DNA of 64,000 nt from PALSA-555 sp963731625 (GTDB lineage: Bacteria; Actinomycetota; Acidimicrobiia; IMCC26256; PALSA-555). Shown here one piece after another: positions 24,606-33,579 of this stretch. The stretch is from positions 248,001-312,000 of the forward strand of contig CAVSWH010000015.1 of the NCBI GenBank assembly GCA_963731625.1, written 5' to 3'. The stretch's first letter is position 1. Every line of letters begins with the position of its first letter. The translations under genes and the position numbers were made by a program. A model generated the notes under the pieces. That model did not search any database, was not told the origin of the DNA, and was given only the letters and a program-made list of their open reading frames with translations.

Positions 24606-26183
24606 GTGCCGCCCGCACCACCCCCGGAGGAGCCCGGCACCCTCGGTCGCTCGGTGACCCGTCGCGAAATGCTCGGCGGCGGTCTGCGGCTCGCCGGCGC
24701 GGGCGCACTCGCCGCCTACGGCACCCGATTCTCGGGTCTGTTTCCCTCGATCGACACGCTGACGGCGCCGGCCGGCCGCGACCTCGGCGCGGTCGAGCAC
24801 GTCGTGTTCCTGATGCAGGAGAACCGCTCCTTCGACCACTACTTCGGCACCTATCCGGGCGTGCGCGGCTTCGGGGACCGCGCCGACGGTGCAGGCGCCC
24901 GCTTCCGCCAGCCGTGGCCGGACGGACCGTCGCCGTTCGTGCTGCCGTTCCACCTGACGGCGGCGGCGTCCTCGATCTGCGCCGGCTCCTACTCGGCGCC
25001 CGACATCGAGTGGGCCACGCAGCACGCGGCGTGGGCCGGCGGCAGGATCACGGGCTTCCTCGGCGCCACGGCCCTGGGCGCGGCCCCCGCCAGCCAGGCC
25101 CCGCTCGCCATGGGCTACTTCACGCGCCAGGACCTCTCCTACTACTACGCGCTCGCCGACGCGTTCACGATCTGCGACAACTATCACTGCTCGGTGCTCG
25201 GGCCGACGATGCCCAACCGCCTGTACTGGGTGTCGGGGACGATTGACCCGGACGGCCGCCAGGGCGGTCCGGTGGTCACGACGCCGGCGCTCGACGAGGG
25301 GGCCGCGGCCTACGGGGCCGTCGACTGGCTCACCATGCCCGAGGTGCTGACGGACAAGGGCGTGGACTGGAAGGTGTACCAGCCGCCGAACACCACGACC
25401 GGGCCCAACGCGACGAGCGCGCCCTCGAGCTCGTTCAACGCCCTGACGTTCTTCAAGCAGTACACGTCGAATCCGACGAGCGGACTGTTCGAGCGGGCCT
25501 TCACGCCGACCTGGCCCGACGACTTCAACGCCGACGTCGCCTCCGGCCAGCTGCCCCCGGTCTCTTGGGTGCTCCCGGCCCTGACCTCCTCGGAGCATCC
25601 GAGCAACGACGCGCAGCTGGGCGAGCACTTCATCAGCCAGGTGCTCGCCACGATCATGGCGAACACGAGCCTCTGGTCCAAGACCGTGGTCTTCCTGACC
25701 TACGACGAGAACGGCGGGTTCTTCGACCACGTCCCGCCACCGACGCCACCCAACGGGACGCCGGGCGAGGCGATCACGGCGACGCCGACCATCGGCGACG
25801 ACGCCGGCTACCGCGACCCGATCGGCCTGGGCTTCCGCGTCCCGACCCTGGTGATCTCGCCGTGGAGCCGGGGCGGCTACGTCGACTCGCACCTCTTCGA
25901 CCACACCTCGATGCTGCGCTTCCTCGAGGCGCGCTTCGACGTCAAGGCCCCGAACGTGTCGGCGTGGCGGCGCCGCACCGTCGGCGACCTGACCACGACG
26001 CTCAGCTTCGCCCGACCCGATTCGTCCACCCCGACGCTGCCGGCCACCATCTCCGTCGCGGCGGCGGGCTGCCCGACGCCGGAAGACCTCGGGCCCTTCT
26101 TCGGGCCGCCCGAGGCGATCACTGTGCCGACCCCCCAGCGGCCTCCGGTGCAGGAGCACGGGGCGCGTCGTCGCCGTGCCTGA
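24606..26183 (+). CDS. Tat-exported phospholipase C/acid phosphatase-type phosphoesterase
   Basis: A 525-residue member of the PF04185 phosphoesterase family (non-haemolytic phospholipase C, AcpA). A Tat signal is seen as TRREMLGGGLRLAGAGALAA at about 18-37. The metal-binding motif ENRSFDHYFGTY lies at about 77-88, and TYDENGGFFDHVPPP and VISPWSRGG are conserved landmarks. It should act outside the cell on phospholipids or phosphate esters to release phosphate. The GTG start is probably leaderless. A broken paralogue lies at 5877-6936, so this genome once had at least two. Confidence 0.92.
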   Translation: MPPAPPPEEPGTLGRSVTRREMLGGGLRLAGAGALAAYGTRFSGLFPSIDTLTAPAGRDLGAVEHVVFLMQENRSFDHYFGTYPGVRGFGDRADGAGARFRQPWPDGPSPFVLPFHLTAAASSICAGSYSAPDIEWATQHAAWAGGRITGFLGATALGAAPASQAPLAMGYFTRQDLSYYYALADAFTICDNYHCSVLGPTMPNRLYWVSGTIDPDGRQGGPVVTTPALDEGAAAYGAVDWLTMPEVLTDKGVDWKVYQPPNTTTGPNATSAPSSSFNALTFFKQYTSNPTSGLFERAFTPTWPDDFNADVASGQLPPVSWVLPALTSSEHPSNDAQLGEHFISQVLATIMANTSLWSKTVVFLTYDENGGFFDHVPPPTPPNGTPGEAITATPTIGDDAGYRDPIGLGFRVPTLVISPWSRGGYVDSHLFDHTSMLRFLEARFDVKAPNVSAWRRRTVGDLTTTLSFARPDSSTPTLPATISVAAAGCPTPEDLGPFFGPPEAITVPTPQRPPVQEHGARRRRA

Positions 26184-26311
26184 CGCCACGCGGCGCAGCG
26201 CGCCCGGCCGGTGACGCGGAAACCAGGGGATCCGTCGACGCCGTCGACCGCCAGGCAGGCGCATCGGGAGGCCGTCAGTAGGATCGGCGGCTCGCGCTCG
26301 GGGGAGGTCGC

Positions 26312-27343
26312 GTGAAAGCCGTGCGAGTGGTGCGCCACGGCGCACCGAGTGAGGCGCTCGAGATCGAGGACATCCCGGTGCCGGACGTCGGGCCGGGCGA
26401 AGTGCGCATCGCGGTGCGCGCCGCGTCGCTGAACTTCGGGGACATCGCGCGGTGCCGGGGGACGGTCGCCAGCGTGATGGGCCAGGTGCCCTTCACCCTC
26501 GGCATGGACGTGTGCGGCGTCGTGGACGCGGCCGGCGAGGGGGCCGAGCAGTGGCTCGGTCGCCGCGTGGTGGCGATGACGAACCAGTCGTTCGGCGGCA
26601 TCGCCGAGGCCGCCCTCTCCACGGTCACGAGCGTGTTCGACGCGCCGCCCGAGCTCGACGATGTCGAGGCCGCGGCGTTCACGCTGCCGTTCCACACGAG
26701 CTACCTCGCCCTCCATCGGCGTGCCCGGCTGGAGCGGGGCGAGACGCTCCTCGTGGTCGGCGGCGCCAGCGCGGTCGGCACGGCCATGATCCAGCTCGGC
26801 GTGGTCGGCGGCGCGGACGTCATCGCCGTCGCCGGTGGTCCCGACAAGGGCGCCCTCTGCGCGCAGCTCGGCGCGACGCCGCTCGACTACACGAGCGACG
26901 ACGTCTTCGACCGGGTCATGGAGCTCACCGACGGCCGAGGCGCCGACGTCGTCGTCGACCTGGTCGGCGGCGAGCGGACCGAGACGACGTGGACGTGCGT
27001 CCGGCGCGAAGGCCGCTACGTGCCCGTCGGCTTCAACGACGACCCGGAGTCCGGGCTCACCGGGCGCCCGCTCCGGAAGGTCGCGATGGGCAACTTCTCC
27101 GTCCTCGGCGTGATGCTCGGCTACACCGAGATGCCGCTCGCGCTCCGCAAGTTCGGCATCAACACCTTCACACCCGACGTCGGGCAAGAGGTCCACCAGG
27201 CACTGCTCGTGCTCGTCGCGGCCGGCTCGATCCGGCCGGTCATCGGCCGGCGGGTCTCGATGGGCGAGGTCGCCGGCGCCCTCACCGACCACGAGGAGCG
27301 GCGCACGTCCGGCCGCACGGTCGTCGACGTGGCTCGCGGCTGA
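26312..27343 (+). CDS. Zinc-independent quinone oxidoreductase (MDR family)
   Basis: NADPH-dependent medium-chain reductase of 343 residues without zinc ligands. The GroES-like N-terminal half (VPDVGPGEVRIAVRAASLNF) is followed by the Rossmann motif VVGGASAVGTAMIQLG and the segment GRGADVVVDLVGG. It reduces quinones, enones or enoyl thioesters. A strong GGGGGAGG site precedes the GTG start, and TAGGAT at 26279-26284 could be its -10. It leads a plus-strand run with only 7 bp to the sulfotransferase gene. Confidence 0.92.
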   Translation: MKAVRVVRHGAPSEALEIEDIPVPDVGPGEVRIAVRAASLNFGDIARCRGTVASVMGQVPFTLGMDVCGVVDAAGEGAEQWLGRRVVAMTNQSFGGIAEAALSTVTSVFDAPPELDDVEAAAFTLPFHTSYLALHRRARLERGETLLVVGGASAVGTAMIQLGVVGGADVIAVAGGPDKGALCAQLGATPLDYTSDDVFDRVMELTDGRGADVVVDLVGGERTETTWTCVRREGRYVPVGFNDDPESGLTGRPLRKVAMGNFSVLGVMLGYTEMPLALRKFGINTFTPDVGQEVHQALLVLVAAGSIRPVIGRRVSMGEVAGALTDHEERRTSGRTVVDVARG

Positions 27344-27350
27344 GCTGCCC

Positions 27351-28523
27351 GTGCCCGACCTTGCGCCCGACGATCTCCTCGCCGAGGCGAGCGCCCAGAC
27401 GGGCCTCGACGACTTCGGACCGCCGGACTTCCGGGAGGGGCTCGGCGTCCTCTGCGCGTCGATCGCCGACGAGGCCGAGCTGAGCGAGCTCGGCGCCGCG
27501 GCCGTGCGCGGGACCATTGGCAGCAGCCTCGCCAACCGTCTGCGCGTCGTCGACTGGATCCGACAGCACCCGAGCGTCGGCGACGAGCCGGTCGACGCAC
27601 CGCTCGTCGTGATCGGCATGTTCCGCGCCGGCACGACCTTCCTCAGCGAGCTGCTCGACCAGGACCCGCGCAACCGCGCGCTGCTGCGGTGGGAGGCGAG
27701 CGACAGCGCGCCGCCGCCGACGACCGAGACGTTCCGCGCCGGGCCGCGTGTCGAGGCCGCCCGGATGAGCGGCGAGCTGCTCGAGCAGCTCAACCCGCGC
27801 ATGGGCGCCATCCACCACGAGGACGCGGCCGGCCCGACCGAGTGCATCGCCGTGATGAGCCAGGACTTCAAGAGCCTCTCGTGGGAGGCGATCACCAACG
27901 TCCCGTCGTACAGCCGCTGGCTCCTCGACGTCGACCAGCGCTCGGCGTACGAGTACCACCGGTCCGTGCTGCAAGTGCTCCAGAGCGGCGGTGTCCGCGG
28001 CCGCTGGACCCTGAAGAGCCCGCACCACGCGATCGCGCTCGACGCCCTGACCGGGACGTACCCCGACGCCCGGCTCGTGCTCCTGCACCGCGACCCCGTC
28101 GCGCTCTGCGCGTCCGTCTGCAGCCTGATCTCGACCCTGTCGGGCACCTTCACCGACGCCGACCACACCGCGTACATCGCTGAGCACTGGCCGGCGATGC
28201 TCGAAGAGTCCGCCCGACGCATCGACGCGTTCCGCGCCCAGCCGTCGGCGCCGCACATCGTCGACGTCCAGTACACCGAGCTGGTGCGTGACCCGGTCAC
28301 CACGGTCGAGCACCTCTACGCCGCGGTCGGCGACGAGCTCGCTGAGCCGGCGCGCGCCGCCATCAGCCGGTACGCGGCCGCCCACCCGAAGGGCGTCCGC
28401 GGGACGCACGAGTACGACCTGGCCGAGTTCGGGCTCCGGGCCGGCGAGCTGCGGGAGCGGTTCGCCGGCTACATCGAGCGCTACGGCGTCGCACCCGAGA
28501 CGAGCGGGGTCACGACGTCGTAG
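27351..28523 (+). CDS. Sulfotransferase family protein
   Basis: A PAPS-dependent sulfotransferase-like protein of 390 residues. The 5'-phosphosulfate-binding loop is VIGMFRAGTTFLSELL at about 86-101, and the 3'-phosphate motif is seen around LVLLHRDPVALCASVCSL. It is of the type (Sulfotransfer_3) common in Actinobacteria and used on lipids, sterols or glycans; the acceptor is unknown. GTG start 7 bp after the reductase stop, so both are co-transcribed. Confidence 0.88.
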   Translation: MPDLAPDDLLAEASAQTGLDDFGPPDFREGLGVLCASIADEAELSELGAAAVRGTIGSSLANRLRVVDWIRQHPSVGDEPVDAPLVVIGMFRAGTTFLSELLDQDPRNRALLRWEASDSAPPPTTETFRAGPRVEAARMSGELLEQLNPRMGAIHHEDAAGPTECIAVMSQDFKSLSWEAITNVPSYSRWLLDVDQRSAYEYHRSVLQVLQSGGVRGRWTLKSPHHAIALDALTGTYPDARLVLLHRDPVALCASVCSLISTLSGTFTDADHTAYIAEHWPAMLEESARRIDAFRAQPSAPHIVDVQYTELVRDPVTTVEHLYAAVGDELAEPARAAISRYAAAHPKGVRGTHEYDLAEFGLRAGELRERFAGYIERYGVAPETSGVTTS

Positions 28524-28541
28524 CGCGTCACCGCGGGGTGT

Positions 28542-29597
28542 GTGGCGATGACTCGCCTGGCGCGTGCGACCCGGACAGACTCGGGCGGCGTGGCACGACG
28601 AGTGGGAGCGCTGACGCTCCGACGCCGGAAGGGTGACTCCGTCGCGCGGCCGGGCGTCTGGCTGGTGTGGCTCACCCTCGGCCTCCTCGTCGTCGTCTAC
28701 GCCAGCCACGAGGCGTTCGGGTTCGCCCGCTCGGCCGACGACGAGTTCTTCCGGCAGGGTCTCAACGACGTCCTGCTCTGGTCCGCCGCCGCCGCGTGCT
28801 TCGCCGGCGCCCGGCGGTCGACGCGGAGCCGGACGGCGTGGCTGCTGGTGTCGGCCGGTCTGGCCAGCTGGGCGATCGGCGACACGATCTGGAGCATCCG
28901 CTTCGGCGGTGCCGCACAGGGCCCACTCACGAGCGTGTCCGACGTGTTCTGGCTCGCCTGGTACCCGCTCGTGCTTGCCGCGCTCGTGCTCCTCGTGCGC
29001 GACCGCGTCCCGGCCTTCGAATTGCACCGCTGGATCGACGGCGTGGTTGTCATGCTCGTCGTGGCGACGCCGTGGGTGGCGCTCTTCCTCGAGCCCGTCG
29101 CGGCGCACGCCGGCACCTCGGCGCTCGCGGACGCGGTGGACTTCGCGTACCCGCTGGGCGACGCGATCATCGTCGGTGCGACGCTCGGCGCGTTCGCCCT
29201 CATGGGGTGGCGGCCCGGTCGCATGTGGTCCATCCTCGCCCTCGGGCTCGTCGCGCTCGGGGTGGCCGACGCCGTGTACTCGGTCGAGGCCCTGCAGCAC
29301 ACCTACCGAGGTGGGCTCTTCGACGCGGCGTGGGCCGGCGGCGCGGTGCTGATCGCGTACGCCGCCTGGCTGCCGCATCCGGGCCAGGTCCGCCTGGCGA
29401 AGGTCACGGGCTGGCCCGCGGTCGCGCTGCCGCTCGCGGCGCAAGCGTTCGCGATCGCGCTGCAGATCTACGGGATCTTCCACTCGATCCCGACGATCGA
29501 GCGCGCGCTGACGATCGTTGTGCTGCTCATCGCGATGCTGCAGATCGCGATCACCAGGCCGGCCGTCGACCCGGACGGCGCGGCTACGTCACCGTGA
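28542..29597 (+). CDS. Polytopic membrane protein, sensor-domain-like
   Basis: A 351-residue protein with a basic start and about eight to nine membrane helices (for example VWLVWLTLGLLVVVYA, LWSAAAACFAGA, VVVMLVVATPWVALFL, ALTIVVLLIAMLQIAI). The pattern SAGLASWAIGDTIWSI and DVFWLAWYPLVL resembles the N-terminal membrane module found before GGDEF/EAL domains in actinobacteria, but no catalytic domain follows; the protein ends in a short tail. It could be a stand-alone sensor or a shortened diguanylate cyclase. Start GTG 28542 or ATG 28548. Confidence 0.78.
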   Translation: MAMTRLARATRTDSGGVARRVGALTLRRRKGDSVARPGVWLVWLTLGLLVVVYASHEAFGFARSADDEFFRQGLNDVLLWSAAAACFAGARRSTRSRTAWLLVSAGLASWAIGDTIWSIRFGGAAQGPLTSVSDVFWLAWYPLVLAALVLLVRDRVPAFELHRWIDGVVVMLVVATPWVALFLEPVAAHAGTSALADAVDFAYPLGDAIIVGATLGAFALMGWRPGRMWSILALGLVALGVADAVYSVEALQHTYRGGLFDAAWAGGAVLIAYAAWLPHPGQVRLAKVTGWPAVALPLAAQAFAIALQIYGIFHSIPTIERALTIVVLLIAMLQIAITRPAVDPDGAATSP

Positions 29598-29608
29598 GAG
29601 GTGGGTGC

Positions 29609-30172
29609 ATGGCCGACCAGGCGCTGCTCGTCATGGACGTCCAACGGGGGATCGTCGATCGGTTCGTCGCTCAAGCCGAAACGGTGCTCGACGCGCTCGA
29701 GCGTGCGACCGGCGCGGCCCGAACGGCCGGGATCCCCGTCGTCTATGTCCGAATCGCGTTTCGGCCCGGCGCGCCCGAGGTCAGTCGCAGCAACCGAGCT
29801 TTCGCGGCGGTCGCGCGGGCTTCCGGGTTTGGCGACGAGGACGAGGCGACGCAGATCCATCCCCAGGTCGCGCCGCACGCGGGGGACATCGTCGTGCTCA
29901 AGAAGCGGGTCAGCGCCTTCGCGGGCAGCGACCTCGAGGTCGTGCTGCGATCCCTCCAGGTGCGCTCGCTCGTGCTCAGCGGTATCGCGACGAGCGGCGT
30001 CGTGCTCTCCACGCTGCGGCAAGCAGCCGACCTCGACTACGAGCTGACCGTCCTGTGCGACTGCTGCGCCGACGGTGACGACGAGGTGCACCGGGTGCTG
30101 CTCGACAAGGTGTTCCCCCGCCAGGCGACCGTGCTCGACGTCGACGACTGGACGGCGACCCTCGACAGGTGA
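29609..30172 (+). CDS. Isochorismatase-fold hydrolase
   Basis: A 187-residue alpha/beta protein of the isochorismatase/cysteine hydrolase superfamily. The catalytic Asp is in LLVMDVQRG and the Lys in VVLKKRVSAF. At the position of the nucleophilic Cys (usual pattern GVATNxCVxST) the sequence reads GIATSGVVLST, so the Cys appears to be Val, as in isochorismatase-type members that hydrolyse vinyl ethers rather than amides. The start has a GAGAGGTGGG box. It lies 11 bp after the membrane protein gene. Confidence 0.88.
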   Translation: MADQALLVMDVQRGIVDRFVAQAETVLDALERATGAARTAGIPVVYVRIAFRPGAPEVSRSNRAFAAVARASGFGDEDEATQIHPQVAPHAGDIVVLKKRVSAFAGSDLEVVLRSLQVRSLVLSGIATSGVVLSTLRQAADLDYELTVLCDCCADGDDEVHRVLLDKVFPRQATVLDVDDWTATLDR

Positions 30173-30309
30173 ATGCGGCGGCCACGCCGACCGCCAGCCC
30201 CGACGGCAGGACGGTGGTGACCGACGCCGCGTCGGGTGAGGAGCGGTATGTGGACCCGCCGTCGGACTGCCGGCCGAGTCGGCCCGCGGCGTCCGAGGCG
30301 TCGCCGGGT

Positions 30310-31161
30310 CTACACGGGGACGCCCGCCCGGAGCACCGCGAACTGGCGATCGGGATCGTCGCAGGCCGCAGCGCCCGCGGGCGGGTCCCCGTGCTGCCAG
30401 TCGCCCTCGAGGCGGCGGACCCCCACGGGCGCGTACTGGACGATGTAGGCCTTGCGCACCGCGTCGGTGAGGTTGGGCCCCGTGAGATGCGGCGTCAAGG
30501 ATGAGAACACCACCGCGCCGCCCGCGGGGAGCTCCGTCGCGACGGCGCCCTCGGGTTCTTCGGCGAAGCACTCCCAGCCGATGGGGTCGACCCAGTGGTG
30601 CAGCAGCGTGCCGGCGCGATGGACGTGGGGCAGGATCCAGGGGCAGCCGTTCTCGAGCGTGGTGTCCGTGAGCGCGATCCAGCACGTCAGGTACTGCTGG
30701 GGCTCGACGAACACGTAGCCGTTGTCCTGGTGCCACGGGAAGCGTCGCGGCTTCTCCGGCTTCTTGTAGACCGCCTGATCCCAGTACAGGTTCACGTCCG
30801 GCCCGACGAGGTCGTGACACAGGCCGACGAGTGAGGGATGCCTCGCGAGCTCATGTGCCGCAGGCGAGCGCAGCACGGCGTGCACGGTGAAGGTGATCGC
30901 GCCGGCCTCGGCGATGTAGATCCGCCCTTCCGACTGGGTCGCGAGGAGCTGATCCATCTCGGCCTCGAGCTCGTCCAGCTCGCCGACGAGCGCCGAGACG
31001 GTGGGCCGGTCGAGGAGTGCCGGCAGCACGACGAACCCGTCGGCGTCGAACGTGGCCCGCTCGCCCGGGCTGAGGACCGTCGGCGCGACCGCCGGCAGCG
31101 CCCACTCGAACGCCCGGTTCCAGGGATGGCGGGTGGCGCCTGGCGGCAGCACCGTGGTCAC
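30310..31161 (-). CDS. Phytanoyl-CoA dioxygenase family (PhyH) oxygenase
   Basis: Fe(II)/2-oxoglutarate dioxygenase of 283 residues. The metal ligands are read as His and Asp in WHQDNGY and the distal His in TPHLTGPN; the 2-oxoglutarate Arg lies in RKAYIVQYAP. The N-terminal part has the usual FDADGFVVLPALLDR segment. Substrate unknown; bacterial PhyH proteins hydroxylate lipids, ectoine or secondary metabolites. GTG 31161 is used; an ATG at 31212 would add 17 residues but would place the dyad at 31195-31211 inside the gene. Confidence 0.88.
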   Translation of the reverse strand: MTTVLPPGATRHPWNRAFEWALPAVAPTVLSPGERATFDADGFVVLPALLDRPTVSALVGELDELEAEMDQLLATQSEGRIYIAEAGAITFTVHAVLRSPAAHELARHPSLVGLCHDLVGPDVNLYWDQAVYKKPEKPRRFPWHQDNGYVFVEPQQYLTCWIALTDTTLENGCPWILPHVHRAGTLLHHWVDPIGWECFAEEPEGAVATELPAGGAVVFSSLTPHLTGPNLTDAVRKAYIVQYAPVGVRRLEGDWQHGDPPAGAAACDDPDRQFAVLRAGVPV

Positions 31162-31194
31162 CCCACCGACTGTAGGGAGTCGGCCGGGTCGATC

Positions 31195-31211
31195 TGAGTA
31201 GGCGCTACTCA
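31195..31211. promoter_or_regulatory. 17-bp dyad TGAGTA-N5-TACTCA between divergent genes
   Basis: TGAGTAGGCGCTACTCA, perfect arms. It lies 33 bp upstream of the PhyH GTG and 61 bp upstream of the SHOCT gene GTG, so one regulator could control both. Confidence 0.6.
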
Positions 31212-31272
31212 TGGCGCCCGACCGGGGTGTGCGCAGACTGGGTCGCACAACGAGCGAACGGAGCAGGCAGTC

Positions 31273-31845
31273 GTGGTGAAGTTCGGGAAGCGATCGACGC
31301 CCACGGCAGGGTGGAGCGCGGTCCCCGCGGAGATCCGCGACGTCAAGTACGGGCTGGTGCACACCACCGACTCGGGCGTCGGCGGAATGTACGAGAGCCA
31401 TTCCTCGACGAAGAAGGTGTTCCTCCAGGTGGAGCCGCCCGGCGCGGCGGCCTACGAGGTGACGCTGAAGATCGAGCGTGGCGGACCCTCGACGCCCGAC
31501 ATCCCGGGCACCCGCGTCGATGTGTTGGTCGACCCGAGTGATCCGCAGCAGGTCGCGCTGCCCGACGACCCGACGTTCACCCTGCCCGGCGGTCGGACCT
31601 GGCAACCTGAGCACGGCCTCGCCGGGGCCCTGGCCGACGCCTCGCGGCGGGGCGACGCCCACGAGATCATGCGGCTGACGGCCGAGATCGACGCGAACGC
31701 CCCACCCGCGCCCGCCGCGACCGCCGCGGCCGCGCCCGATGCCCTCGACCAGCTCGAGAAGCTCGGCAAGCTCCACGCCTCCGGCGTGCTCACCGACGAG
31801 GAGTTCACCGCGCAGAAGGCCAAGCTCCTCGGCACCGGCGGCTGA
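31273..31845 (+). CDS. SHOCT-domain protein
   Basis: A 190-residue protein without membrane helices. The first 125 residues form strands (KVFLQVEPPGAAAYEVTLKI, TRVDVLVDPSDPQQVAL) as in small beta-barrel or OB-like domains. A helix and an Ala/Pro linker follow, then the SHOCT motif (LEKLGKLHASGVLTDEEFTA) at about 160-185, a short module seen at protein ends that may mediate oligomerisation. Function unknown. The dyad upstream is shared with the PhyH gene. Confidence 0.82.
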   Translation: MVKFGKRSTPTAGWSAVPAEIRDVKYGLVHTTDSGVGGMYESHSSTKKVFLQVEPPGAAAYEVTLKIERGGPSTPDIPGTRVDVLVDPSDPQQVALPDDPTFTLPGGRTWQPEHGLAGALADASRRGDAHEIMRLTAEIDANAPPAPAATAAAAPDALDQLEKLGKLHASGVLTDEEFTAQKAKLLGTGG

Positions 31846-31937
31846 CCCCGACCGCCTCACCGCCGCTTCGGCTGATCGACCACTTCACGGAGCCGAGCCT
31901 CTCCGAAGGGCGCGAAACGAGTCAGGATGGTGAAAGC

Positions 31938-32294
31938 GTGAATCTGGGACGGGTGAGCAGCGCGGCGCTGATGGCGTCCGGCCTGGCCGGTGTCGTCATG
32001 CCGGGCAGCGTGTCCGCCGCGCTCGAGCTGCCAGCGCAGACCGCCCGGGGCACGGCCGAGACGCGAGCGGGGCTGGGCGGCACCTACGCGGCGCTGGGTG
32101 GGTGGGCGCTCGTGAGTCGGAATCCCACCGCGCGGACCGCGGTGGGCGTGGTGTGGCTCGGAGCAGCCGCCGCCCGGCTCGCGTCGCTGCGGCTCGACCA
32201 CCCGAGGACCGACGCCGCGTTCTGGGCCTACTTGGCCGTGGAGATCAGCCTCGGCGCAGCCGCCGTGCTCAGTGAAGGCAGGCCCGCGCGGTAA
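31938..32294 (+). CDS. Small polytopic membrane protein (DUF4345-like)
   Basis: A 118-residue membrane protein with about four short helices (SAALMASGLAGVVM, LGGTYAALGGWALV, TAVGVVWLGAAAARLASL, WAYLAVEISLGAAAVL) and a basic tail. The length and helix pattern resemble DUF4345-type proteins, but the match is by eye. GTG start. A palindrome of the GACTCGCGGT family lies 15 bp after the stop. Function unknown. Confidence 0.7.
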   Translation: MNLGRVSSAALMASGLAGVVMPGSVSAALELPAQTARGTAETRAGLGGTYAALGGWALVSRNPTARTAVGVVWLGAAAARLASLRLDHPRTDAAFWAYLAVEISLGAAAVLSEGRPAR

Positions 32295-32309
32295 GGCGGC
32301 ACCGTTGGT

Positions 32310-32336
32310 GACTCGCGGTCTCGCCGATCGAGAGTC
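32310..32336. repeat. Intergenic palindrome, GACTCGCGGT family
   Basis: GACTCGCGGTC pairs imperfectly (9 of 11) with GATCGAGAGTC across a 5-base loop. It lies just after the membrane protein gene and may act as a terminator. First member of a family of six. Confidence 0.5.
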
Positions 32337-32379
32337 GGCCACCAGACGGCGCCAGCGTCGGCGCGTCCCCGAGGCGCCG

Positions 32380-33426
32380 CTACGCGGGGGCCCTCCCCGT
32401 GGCCAGCACCTGGAACGGCGCCAGCGGGAACGGGTGCGCCTGGACGTCGATGAATCCGGCTTCTCTGAGCCAATCCAGATACTCGCTCGTCGCGTAGCAG
32501 CGCGCGGTGGAGGTCACGCGAAATAAGAGGGCGAAGCCGTCGCCCATCACGTCCGGCGGAGCGTCGGGCTCAGGCCGGCGCATCTCCCAGATGGCGATCG
32601 TCCCGTCCGGGTTGAGCGCGGCCTTGATGCGGGCCAGCAGTCCGGCGATCTCCGTCGGAGAGAAGTGGTGCAGGATGTTGCCGAGGAATACGACGTCGTG
32701 CCCTTTGCCGAGATCGTCGACGAGCGCGTCTCCGGTGACGTGTCGGACGACATCGTCGAGGCCTTCCTCGTGCGCGAGTTGACGCGACTGCGCCACTGCT
32801 TCAGGGAGGTCGAGTACGACGGAACGCATCGGGGGATGCTGGCGTGCGATGAGCGCGCCGTAAAGCCCGTGCGAGCCCCCGATATCAACCAGCGTGCGGG
32901 CGCCGTCCTTGACCGGGACGATGGTCGCGACCGCGGGGGCCAGCTGCCGCGCGATCTCCAGCATTGCGGCCTGGTAGGTCGCCCAGTTGGCGTTACCACT
33001 CAGCGTGCCGTGCAGGTCGACTCCCCGCCCCGATCGGATGACGTCAGCCGTCTGCCCCAGCGAATTCCAGAGGAGCTCGTTCAGGCCCACGAAGGCGACG
33101 ACACGAGCGGGCGCGTCGTCGAGCAGTGTCTGGTGCGCGAGCTCGGTCAAGCCGTAGCGACCGTTCTCGCGGGCCAGATAGCCACCGCCGACGAGGAGCC
33201 GCAGCACGAGCTCCAGACCCTCCGCGTCGACGTTCAGCGAACGCGCGAGCTCGTCGCAGGTCCGGCTCCCGGTACGCACCGTCTCGAACAGCCCGAAGCG
33301 GACGCCCACCATGATCGCCTGTGCCTGCACCAGGGGCAGAAACGTGTCCGCGAGCGCACGCGGGGCCTGCGGCGACGCCAGCATCTGCTCCTCGATCGGG
33401 CTGTCGCCGATCGCCCCGTATCGCAC
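32380..33426 (-). CDS. SAM-dependent O-methyltransferase (COMT/acetylserotonin type)
   Basis: Two-part enzyme of about 348 residues. An N-terminal winged-helix dimerisation domain (about 15-105, with GLFETVRTGSRTCDELARSL) is followed by a Rossmann methyltransferase: motif I LVDIGGSHGLYG, Asp in VVLDLPEAV, and the catalytic region FLGNILHHFSP. These enzymes methylate phenols or hydroxyls on secondary metabolites. GTG 33426 is favoured; ATG 33384 and an upstream in-frame start at 33471 are alternatives. A palindromic repeat lies upstream. Confidence 0.88.
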   Translation of the reverse strand: MRYGAIGDSPIEEQMLASPQAPRALADTFLPLVQAQAIMVGVRFGLFETVRTGSRTCDELARSLNVDAEGLELVLRLLVGGGYLARENGRYGLTELAHQTLLDDAPARVVAFVGLNELLWNSLGQTADVIRSGRGVDLHGTLSGNANWATYQAAMLEIARQLAPAVATIVPVKDGARTLVDIGGSHGLYGALIARQHPPMRSVVLDLPEAVAQSRQLAHEEGLDDVVRHVTGDALVDDLGKGHDVVFLGNILHHFSPTEIAGLLARIKAALNPDGTIAIWEMRRPEPDAPPDVMGDGFALLFRVTSTARCYATSEYLDWLREAGFIDVQAHPFPLAPFQVLATGRAPA

Positions 33427-33509
33427 CGGCGCGAGTGTATGTCGACGCCGCCGATGCAGCGGCGGGTGCAACGCAATCCTTCGACTCGCGAACCAGGAAC
33501 TCGTAATCG

Positions 33510-33538
33510 CGACTCGCGGTTGAGCAGATCGCGAGTCG
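33510..33538. repeat. Intergenic palindrome, GACTCGCGGT family
   Basis: CGACTCGCG pairs with CGCGAGTCG, a 9-bp perfect stem with an 11-base loop. A further half copy (CGACTCGCG, 33482-33490) lies just before it. It lies between two minus-strand genes, after the end of the nitrobindin-like gene. Confidence 0.6.
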
Positions 33539-33579
33539 ACACGTCGGCCGCGGCTGCCCGACGGTGTGACGCCGTGCGG

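Noticed and set aside
24366..26345. Minus-strand frame of 659 codons opposite the phosphoesterase
   Set aside because: Low-complexity Arg/Gly/Val sequence, while the plus strand carries the Tat signal and all family motifs.
27282..29483. Minus-strand frame of 733 codons opposite the sulfotransferase and membrane protein
   Set aside because: Charged low-complexity product with no hydrophobic or domain pattern; spans two well-supported genes.
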